A stretch of DNA of 5,305 nucleotides from the NCBI GenBank assembly GCA_900770055.1, contig CAAGJD010000064.1, positions 1-5,305 on the forward strand, written 5' to 3'. The DNA is from Acholeplasmatales bacterium (GTDB lineage Bacteria > Bacillota_I > Bacilli_A > Acholeplasmatales > Anaeroplasmataceae). Every line of letters starts with the position of its first letter. The stretch's first letter is position 1. Positions 1-4,357 of the stretch are shown here, in pieces. The position numbers and the translations under genes were made by a program. Under the pieces are notes generated by a model. The model saw only the letters and a program-made list of their open reading frames with translations. It did not search any database and was not told the origin of the DNA.

Positions 1-43
1 ATTTAATTTCAATTGGAAGAAAATCTGTTACTATAGAAGCCAT
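1..43 (-). CDS. 5' end of an unrecognised divergent gene (partial)
   Basis: An ATG reading leftwards opens 14 codons that run off the window edge (MASIVTDFLPIEIK). A ribosome binding site, GGTGAT on the minus strand at 52-47, places its GG seven bases before the ATG, which is the normal Firmicute spacing. An in-frame TAA lies a few codons upstream, so the start cannot be far from here. Codon choice is AT-rich and looks normal for this genome. Too little protein is visible to assign a family, and no function is proposed. A minus-strand intrinsic terminator sits about 35 bases upstream of the start, so the gene may be controlled by attenuation. The main doubt is that 14 open codons could occur by chance. 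Confidence 0.42.
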   Translation of the reverse strand, partial: MASIVTDFLPIEIK

Positions 44-76
44 AATATCACCAATGATATTTTACAACAAAAAGAG

Positions 77-103
77 AAAAGAAAAAAGAGGGCTAAGCCC
101 TCT
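77..103 (-). terminator. Intrinsic terminator for leftward transcription
   Basis: A perfect 7-bp GC-rich stem (AGAGGGC at 87-93, GCCCTCT at 97-103, three-base loop) is followed on the minus strand by T-runs (86-82 and 80-77). On the plus strand it is followed by GAGAAG, so it can act only leftwards. The only gene that could feed it is on the minus strand to its right, where no convincing minus-strand gene exists. It therefore ends either a short minus-strand RNA or the leader of the gene starting at 43. Confidence 0.8.
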
Positions 104-107
104 GAGA

Positions 108-142
108 AGAATGGAATAAAGATTTTAATCTTTTGACATTCT
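108..142. repeat. 35-bp imperfect palindrome in the divergent intergenic region
   Basis: The outer arms are AGAATG (108-113) and CATTCT (137-142). The inner arms are AAAGAT (118-123) and ATCTTT (128-133) around a TTTA loop. The two stems are separated by short unpaired stretches, so RNA from either strand could fold into a two-tier hairpin. It overlaps the TTGACA box of the rightward promoter and lies directly before the leftward terminator. It may be an operator, an RNA element in the leftward leader, or AT-rich coincidence. Confidence 0.45.
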
Positions 143-163
143 ATTTTTTACTATTATTATAAT
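133..163 (+). promoter_or_regulatory. Possible promoter of the ComFC-like gene
   Basis: A perfect -35 box TTGACA (133-138) is followed by TATTAT (155-160, spacer 16) or TATAAT (158-163, spacer 19). Transcription would begin at about 167-170, inside or just after the GAGGTG ribosome binding site (164-169) and only 5-9 bases before the ATG. The message would then be nearly leaderless. Since the left-hand gene points away, the promoter for the 175 gene has to lie in this gap, and this is the best candidate. Confidence 0.35.
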
Positions 164-174
164 GAGGTGTTATA

Positions 175-546
175 ATGAAATGTCGAATTTGTAATAATTT
201 TTTCTATATAAAAAGAAAAATCTTAACTTTATTTTCTTCAAATGAAGAATATATCTGCAATTCATGTTATAAAAAGTATCCAATAGCTTTATCTTATGAG
301 GCTATCGCTTTAGATAGATATCACTGTCTAGTATTATCTATTTTTAAGCATCATCATAGAATTGATTATAATTTATTTTTTAAAGAATATTCAAAAATCT
401 ATCAGGCATGCCTAAAAAGAAAGGGCTATAAGGTATTATTTATAGATTATCTTGATTTAAATGATGATACCTTTGAGGTTTTAGATTGTATAACAAAGCT
501 TATCGAATCAAACATTTTAGTTTTGACATTTTACGTAAGAAAATAG
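175..546 (+). CDS. Shrunken, probably non-catalytic ComFC-like protein
   Basis: This 123-residue protein starts at ATG 175 behind GAGGTG (164-169). Its N-terminus has two CxxC pairs (C3/C6 and C28/C31), the zinc-ribbon layout found at the start of ComFC proteins. Residues about 49-72 (DRYHCLVLSIFKHHHRIDYN and onwards) resemble the family segment around 'YKfrgDyela'. The C-terminus (K86-K123) follows the pattern of the last ComFC strand-helix-strand, VLLVDD..TTGAT...VLTLAR, but reads VLFIDYLDLNDDTF...LVLTFYVRK. ComFC is a phosphoribosyltransferase-fold protein needed for DNA uptake and is usually about 200-240 residues. Here roughly 100 central residues are absent, and the PRPP loop has lost its second Asp and its TTG. 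PRPP binding is therefore unlikely. The family call rests on eye alignment and on the position upstream of hpf-secA, where comF genes occur in Firmicutes. It could be a decayed gene or a repurposed zinc-binding remnant. The reading frame is clean, with no visible frameshift. Confidence 0.62.
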   Translation: MKCRICNNFFYIKRKILTLFSSNEEYICNSCYKKYPIALSYEAIALDRYHCLVLSIFKHHHRIDYNLFFKEYSKIYQACLKRKGYKVLFIDYLDLNDDTFEVLDCITKLIESNILVLTFYVRK

Positions 547-570
547 TCGAAATTTTTGTCTCGTTTTTTC

Positions 571-599
571 TTGTTTTATATTTTTCTTAAGATTAAAAT
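571..599 (+). promoter_or_regulatory. Candidate csp promoter
   Basis: TTGTTT (571-576) and TAAAAT (594-599) are 17 bp apart. The predicted start, near 606, would give a leader of about 17 bases that still contains the ribosome binding site at 609-615. The surrounding 547-606 stretch is T-rich and shows no GC-rich hairpin, so I see no terminator after the ComFC-like gene. An alternative pair is TTGTCT (556-561) with TATATT (577-582), but its 15-bp spacer is short. Confidence 0.4.
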
Positions 600-622
600 C
601 TAATTAAGAAGGAGGAGATGCT

Positions 623-823
623 ATGCTAGTAGGAAAAGTAAAATGGTTCAACAATGATAAGGGATATGGCTTTATTGTCAAAGAAAACTATGATGACATT
701 TTTGTTCATTACACGTCAATTATAGATGATGGCTATAAGACTCTAAACGAAGGACAGCTTGTTGAATTTGATTTAGTTATTGGAGAAAAAGGACTTCAGG
801 CTCAAAATGTATTAAAGATTTAA
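623..823 (+). CDS. csp: Cold-shock domain protein (CspA family)
   Basis: This 66-residue protein is a complete single cold-shock domain, a five-stranded OB barrel that binds single-stranded RNA and DNA in the cytoplasm. It works as an RNA chaperone that keeps messages unfolded and translatable. Both nucleic-acid motifs are present: RNP1 KGYGFI (13-18), preceded by the conserved VKWFNNDKG, and RNP2 DIFVHYTSI (25-33), where Y30 and T31 stand in for the more usual F and S. Length is normal for the family (65-70). The start is fixed by a near-perfect AAGGAGG (609-615) seven bases before the ATG; an out-of-frame ATG at 618 is too close to that site. It lies 61 bp before the start of hpf with no T-tailed terminator between, so read-through into hpf is possible. 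Which Csp paralogue this is, and whether it is cold-induced, cannot be told from the sequence. Confidence 0.95.
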   Translation: MLVGKVKWFNNDKGYGFIVKENYDDIFVHYTSIIDDGYKTLNEGQLVEFDLVIGEKGLQAQNVLKI

Positions 824-830
824 AAACATA

Positions 831-859
831 TTGAAAACGCTTTTTCAACTTGCTATAAT
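831..859 (+). promoter_or_regulatory. Strong sigma-A-type promoter of hpf
   Basis: The -35 box is TTGAAA (831-836), the spacer is exactly 17 bp, and the -10 box is a perfect TATAAT (854-859) with the extended-element TG at 851-852. This is the best promoter in the window. Transcription should start at about 866, giving a leader of about 18 bases that carries the ribosome binding site AGGAG (871-875). In Bacillus hpf (yvyD) is driven by stress and stationary sigma factors, whereas this promoter looks like a housekeeping one. Confidence 0.82.
832..845 (+). promoter_or_regulatory. cre-like site within the hpf promoter
   Basis: TGAAAACGCTTTTT matches 13 of 14 positions of the CcpA operator consensus TGWAARCGYTWNCW; the mismatch is T for C at position 13. 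It sits inside a wider palindrome, TTGAAAA (831-837), CGCT, TTTTCAA (842-848). It covers the -35 box and the upstream spacer, where bound CcpA would be expected to repress. That would link ribosome hibernation to carbon supply. No ccpA gene is visible here, so this is a motif prediction only. Confidence 0.45.
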
Positions 860-883
860 ATAAGTAGAAAAGGAGTGATATAT

Positions 884-1408
884 ATGAAGATTGAAGTTCT
901 AGGAAAGAATGGATTTATTCCATCAGAGCCAAACAAGGAGTATGCAATTAAGAAGCTTAAAAAGCTTGAGGGTTTACTACCAGATTACGATAGTATTACT
1001 GCAAGAGTTGTATGCAAGGTGTATAAGGCATATCATAAAGTAGAGGTTACAATTCCTTCTAAAAATATCATGCTTCGTGCTGAAGTTCAGGATACTGATA
1101 TTTATGCAGCAATCGACGGTGCTATTGACAAGCTAATGAGTCAAGTAAGAAAGTATAATGATAAGGTTAAGGATAAGCTTGGTAAGCAAGGTATTAGAAA
1201 TGTTGAAGCGCCTGAAGAATCTACACAAAAGCCAGTTAGAAGTAAGCAAGTAGATTTAGAGCCTATGACATATGAAGAGGCTTTAGACCAAATGGAATTA
1301 TTAGGTCATGATTTCTTTGTTTACTTAGATAAGGAGACAAGAAAGGTTAATGTCATTTATCTAAGAGATGATGGCGATTATGCAGTTATTGAAACTGAAC
1401 AAAAGTAA
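884..1408 (+). CDS. hpf: Long-form ribosome hibernation promoting factor
   Basis: This 174-residue protein binds the 30S decoding region and pairs 70S ribosomes into inactive 100S dimers, storing and protecting ribosomes in stationary phase or stress. Residues 1 to about 100 form the beta-alpha-beta-beta-beta-alpha ribosome-binding domain shared with YfiA/RaiA, with basic helices such as KKLKKLEGL and KLMSQVRKYNDKVKDKL. A polar linker (about 108-125) follows, then the C-terminal dimerisation domain (about 126-174) with the family signature PMTYEEALDQMELLGHDFFV and ending DGDYAVIETE. Having both domains makes it the long HPF, which dimerises ribosomes without RMF. I chose ATG 884 over the in-frame GTG at 875 because AGGAG (871-875) overlaps that GTG but lies eight bases before the ATG, and MKIEV is the usual family beginning. 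It has a strong promoter with a cre-like site and ends at a terminator 20 bp downstream. Confidence 0.96.
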   Translation: MKIEVLGKNGFIPSEPNKEYAIKKLKKLEGLLPDYDSITARVVCKVYKAYHKVEVTIPSKNIMLRAEVQDTDIYAAIDGAIDKLMSQVRKYNDKVKDKLGKQGIRNVEAPEESTQKPVRSKQVDLEPMTYEEALDQMELLGHDFFVYLDKETRKVNVIYLRDDGDYAVIETEQK

Positions 1409-1428
1409 AATTTAATATTAAATTATTT

Positions 1429-1455
1429 GATGAGGCTTTGGCCTCATCTTTTTTT
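1429..1455 (+). terminator. Intrinsic terminator after hpf
   Basis: A perfect 8-bp stem, GATGAGGC (1429-1436) with GCCTCATC (1441-1448), has a four-base TTTG loop and is followed by seven T residues (1449-1455). It separates hpf from secA into different transcription units. Confidence 0.93.
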
Positions 1456-1475
1456 GAAATAATTTAATGTTTAAG

Positions 1476-1508
1476 GGATAATTAATTAGATATAATCTTT
1501 GATTATCC
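1476..1508. repeat. Inverted repeat abutting the secA promoter
   Basis: GGATAAT (1476-1482) and ATTATCC (1502-1508) are perfect 7-bp arms. A smaller inverted repeat, AGAT (1488-1491) and ATCT (1495-1498), is nested inside. The right arm ends exactly where the secA -35 box begins. The arrangement suits an operator, but it lies upstream of the predicted transcript start, so an RNA role in secA is unlikely. The DNA is AT-rich, so chance is possible. Confidence 0.35.
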
Positions 1509-1537
1509 TTGAAAATTGCTTTGAATTATAGTATTAT
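1509..1537 (+). promoter_or_regulatory. secA promoter
   Basis: TTGAAA (1509-1514) and TATTAT (1532-1537) are 17 bp apart, with a second overlapping TATTAT at 1535-1540. Transcription should begin at about 1544, giving a leader of about 54 bases before the secA start. Confidence 0.65.
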
Positions 1538-1552
1538 TATATTTGAGACTTT

Positions 1553-1597
1553 AGAAAGGATTGGGCTATTTTTTAAATAGCTTTAATTTAGGTAATT
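1553..1597 (+). promoter_or_regulatory. secA leader: distant Shine-Dalgarno, hairpin, weak proximal site
   Basis: A strong Shine-Dalgarno, AGAAAGGA (1553-1560), lies 37 bases before the secA ATG, too far to act directly. Between them is a hairpin with perfect 7-bp arms GCTATTT (1565-1571) and AAATAGC (1575-1581) and a TTT loop, extendable by two G-U pairs. Folding it would bring the strong site to about 16 bases from the ATG. The only close match is a weak AGGT (1590-1593) four bases before the ATG. The start itself is secure because an in-frame TAG at 1589-1591 excludes any start further upstream. Structure-dependent translation is an inference. Confidence 0.5.
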
Positions 1598-4192
1598 ATG
1601 GGATTAAAGAAATTATTTGATTCTGGTCATCGTGAAATGAAAAGATGTGCCAAATTAGCGGATAAAATTATAGAACTTGAACCTATCATGCAAGCTTTAT
1701 CTGATGATGAATTAAAGGCTAAGACTCCCTATTTTAAGGAATTACTTAAAAATGGTAAATCTTTAGATGATATATTAGTTGAAGCATATGCAGTATGTCG
1801 TGAAGCAGCATATCGTGTAACAGGTATGAAGGCCTTCCGTGTTCAGCTTATCGGTGCTTGTGCTATCCATGGTGGTAATATTGCTGAGATGAGAACTGGT
1901 GAAGGTAAAACCTTAACTGGTGTATTTCCAGCTTATTTAAATGCTTTAACTGGTGAAGGTGTACATATTGTAACAGTTAATGAATACCTTGCAGGAAGAG
2001 AAACTGAAGGTGTAATTGGTGATGTATATCGTTATTTAGGGTTAACTGTTGGTTTAAATTTAAGAGATTTAGATAAGAAACAAAAAAGAGATGTATATAG
2101 CTGTGATATCATTTATTCTACAAACTCAGAATTAGGTTTTGATTATTTAAGAGATAATATGGTAAGTAATTATGAGGATGTTACGCAAGTTAAGGGCCTT
2201 AATTATGCAATCATTGATGAGGTAGACTCTATCTTAATTGATGATGCAAGAACACCTTTAATTATTTCAGGTCCTACTAAGGATGATAATGGCTTATATG
2301 AAAGAGCAGATCATTTTGTTAAGTCATTAAATGAGGATGATTATGATATTGATATTGAATCTAGAACTATTGTATTAACTCCATCTGGTGTTGATAAGGC
2401 TGAAAGATATTTTAAGGTTCAAAATCTATATGACCTTGAGCATGTTACATTAGTTCATAGAATTAATAATGCCTTAAAGGCTGTTTATATCTTTGCTGAT
2501 GGTAAAGAATATGTTGTTCAAGATGGTGAAGTATTAATTGTTGATGCTTCAACAGGACGTATTCTAAAGGGACGTCAGTTTTCTGAGGGTCTTCATCAAG
2601 CAATTGAGGCTAAGGAAGGCGTTGAAATTAAAAAGGAAACTATTACAGTAGCTACTATTACATACCAAAACTTCTTTAGAATGTATAAAAAGCTATCTGG
2701 TATGACAGGTACTGCTAAAACAGAGGAAGAGGAATTTAGAGATATTTACAATATGTATGTTGTTGAGGTTCCTACAAATAAGCCTGTTATAAGAGAGGAT
2801 AAGCCAGATTTAATTTTCTTAACTAAGGAATATAAATTTAAAGCATTAGTTGAAGATATTAAAGAAAGACACGCTAAAGGTCAACCAATATTAGTTGGTA
2901 CTGCAAACGTTGAAACATCTGAACTTGTTCATGCACTTCTTAAGAAGGAAAACCTTCCTCATGAAGTATTAAATGCTAAAAACCATGAGCGTGAGGCAGA
3001 AATTGTTTCTCATGCTGGTGAAATTGGCGCGATTACAATTTCAACAAATATGGCTGGTCGTGGTACAGATATTAAGCTAGCACCTGGTGTTGCAGAGCTT
3101 GGTGGTCTTGCAGTATTAGGTACTGAAAGATTTGAATCTCGTCGTATTGATAATCAGTTAAGAGGTAGAGCTGGTCGTCAAGGTGATCCTGGTTATTCAA
3201 GATTTTTCTTATCTGTTGAGGATGATTTAATTGAAAGATTTGGTGGCGAATCATTTAAAGCAAGACTTGCTTCATTAATAAGAATGATGGGTGATGGTGA
3301 TGAATCTTTACCTATTGAGCATAAGCTACTTACAAAGATGGTTACAGTTGCCCAAACTAAAATTGAGGGTTTAAACTTTGATTCTCGTAAGAATGTTGTT
3401 AAATATGATGACGTTATTAGAAGACAACGTGAAACATTCTATGCTCAACGTCAACAGGTTGTTAAGGCTGAAAATCTTGATGAAATATTAAAGAAGATTA
3501 TGAAGCTTGCAATTACTGATCAAGTAATTGGTTATATTGATTCAGCAGAACAATATGATGATGCTAAGCTTGCTAAAATATTTAATGAAAAACTAATTGG
3601 TGCACCTTTAGTTGATGTAAATGTGATTAGTCAATATGATGATGATCAAGATATTATCAATTATATTTTTGAAGTATGCTGTAAAGAGTGGGATGATAGA
3701 ATCTCTGTAATTAAAAAAGATTTTGAGGAGATTATTCCTCGTGAAGCACTTGAGGCTGAACCAGATTTAATTGAAAAAAATATCTCATTATTCTATAAGA
3801 GATTAATTTTACCAATTTTAGATAAGTGTTGGCGTGATCATATTGATGATATGGCTGGCTTCCGTCAAGGTATCCATTTACAATCATATGCTCAAACTAA
3901 TCCTCTTGAGCTTTATCAAAGAGAAGGTTTTGCTCGTTTTGAAAGATTAAATAAATCTATGAATGAACAAATCTTTACAACTGCAATGCATGCAAGAGTA
4001 AGAGTTCAAAGAGTTCAAGAACAACCTAAGGATGAAATGAAGGGCTTAAGTACTAACCAAGATTTATCTACAGTTAGAAAGAAAGGTCCTGTAACTAATA
4101 AAGATAATCCATTTGCTGGAGTAGGTCCTAATAGTCCTTGTCCTTGTGGCAGTGGTAAGAAATTCAAATTCTGTCATGGACTAAAAAGATAA
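1598..4192 (+). CDS. secA: Protein translocase ATPase SecA
   Basis: This 864-residue motor pushes unfolded preproteins through the SecYEG channel using ATP. It cycles between cytoplasm and membrane, and its length is close to that of Bacillus SecA (841). Domains in order: the N-terminal segment and nucleotide-binding domain 1 with Walker A MRTGEGKT (98-105) and Walker B IDEVDSILID (206-215); the preprotein cross-linking domain (about 225-370); nucleotide-binding domain 2 with TNMAGRGTDIKL (483-494) and the arginine-finger motif QLRGRAGRQGDPG (520-532); the helical scaffold and wing region; WRDHIDDMAGFRQGIHL (745-761) typical of the two-helix-finger region; and a C-terminal zinc motif, PCPCGSGKKFKFCHG, with C848, C850, C859 and H860. 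Some near-invariant residues differ: ERFESRRID where ERHESRRID is usual (F512), DASTGR for DEFTGR (316-321) and IDDARTP for IDEARTP (D216). The gene ends in tandem TAA stops and has its own promoter and terminator. It is clearly the housekeeping SecA1 type, since it keeps the full C-terminal tail. Confidence 0.98.
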   Translation: MGLKKLFDSGHREMKRCAKLADKIIELEPIMQALSDDELKAKTPYFKELLKNGKSLDDILVEAYAVCREAAYRVTGMKAFRVQLIGACAIHGGNIAEMRTGEGKTLTGVFPAYLNALTGEGVHIVTVNEYLAGRETEGVIGDVYRYLGLTVGLNLRDLDKKQKRDVYSCDIIYSTNSELGFDYLRDNMVSNYEDVTQVKGLNYAIIDEVDSILIDDARTPLIISGPTKDDNGLYERADHFVKSLNEDDYDIDIESRTIVLTPSGVDKAERYFKVQNLYDLEHVTLVHRINNALKAVYIFADGKEYVVQDGEVLIVDASTGRILKGRQFSEGLHQAIEAKEGVEIKKETITVATITYQNFFRMYKKLSGMTGTAKTEEEEFRDIYNMYVVEVPTNKPVIREDKPDLIFLTKEYKFKALVEDIKERHAKGQPILVGTANVETSELVHALLKKENLPHEVLNAKNHEREAEIVSHAGEIGAITISTNMAGRGTDIKLAPGVAELGGLAVLGTERFESRRIDNQLRGRAGRQGDPGYSRFFLSVEDDLIERFGGESFKARLASLIRMMGDGDESLPIEHKLLTKMVTVAQTKIEGLNFDSRKNVVKYDDVIRRQRETFYAQRQQVVKAENLDEILKKIMKLAITDQVIGYIDSAEQYDDAKLAKIFNEKLIGAPLVDVNVISQYDDDQDIINYIFEVCCKEWDDRISVIKKDFEEIIPREALEAEPDLIEKNISLFYKRLILPILDKCWRDHIDDMAGFRQGIHLQSYAQTNPLELYQREGFARFERLNKSMNEQIFTTAMHARVRVQRVQEQPKDEMKGLSTNQDLSTVRKKGPVTNKDNPFAGVGPNSPCPCGSGKKFKFCHGLKR

Positions 4193-4204
4193 TAAATAAT
4201 ATTG

Positions 4205-4242
4205 ATAGGCTTATATTAATTAGGTATGAGCCTATTTTTTTT
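4205..4242 (+). terminator. Intrinsic terminator after secA
   Basis: An 11-bp stem, ATAGGCTTATA (4205-4215) with TATGAGCCTAT (4225-4235), contains one G-U pair and a nine-base loop. It is followed by seven more T residues (4236-4242). It lies 12 bp after the secA stop, so secA is transcribed alone. Confidence 0.88.
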
Positions 4243-4303
4243 CTTTGGTAATTTTTTGTCGAATATTAGATTACGATTATTTATCTAATTTTATGTACCT
4301 TAA

Positions 4304-4331
4304 TTGTTTATTTTTTATAATATGTTAAAAT
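4304..4331 (+). promoter_or_regulatory. Candidate promoter of the membrane sensor gene
   Basis: TTGTTT (4304-4309) and TAAAAT (4326-4331) are 16 bp apart, with an extended-element TG at 4323-4324. A perfect TATAAT also occurs at 4316-4321 but lacks a good -35 box. An inverted repeat, ATTAGAT (4265-4271) with ATCTAAT (4283-4289), lies 15 bp upstream and could be an operator, though AT-rich chance is likely. Confidence 0.45.
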
Positions 4332-4357
4332 TTAATATATAGTTAGGTGGTGAAGTT

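Noticed and set aside
3..119. Plus-strand open frame at the left edge ending at TAA 117-119
   Set aside because: It runs through a leftward intrinsic terminator and a poly-purine tract, and its end (KKRKEKRGLSPLRRME) looks like translated non-coding DNA. A plus-strand gene tail cannot be fully excluded without the adjoining sequence.
77..149. Known riboswitch or T-box in the leftward leader
   Set aside because: The leader is too short for a T-box and I see no conserved core of a riboswitch class I know, so only a generic attenuator is suggested.
131..530. Direct repeat TTTTGACATT at 131-140 and 521-530
   Set aside because: Ten AT-rich bases recur by chance in a window of this composition, and the second copy has no -10 box at the right distance.
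119..601. AAGATTAAAATCT at 589-601 matching the complement of the palindrome core at 121-133
   Set aside because: A 13-base AT-only match is expected about once by chance in this window, and neither copy has further flanking similarity.
831..848. Hairpin after csp as an intrinsic terminator
   Set aside because: The stem is AT-rich and is followed by CTTGCTATAAT rather than a T-run. The sequence is better explained as promoter plus operator.
875..883. GTG start giving a three-residue longer HPF
   Set aside because: The GTG overlaps the AGGAG ribosome binding site, while ATG 884 has ideal spacing and gives the normal family N-terminus.
1561..1620. TTG-initiated upstream open frame of about 19 codons overlapping the secA start
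   Set aside because: The TTG directly touches the Shine-Dalgarno with no spacer, so initiation there is implausible, and the peptide shows no arrest-like motif.
3072..3254. 60-codon minus-strand open frame
   Set aside because: It lies entirely inside the highly conserved helicase core of secA, has Gln/Leu-rich low-complexity content typical of an antisense shadow, and shows no convincing start signal.
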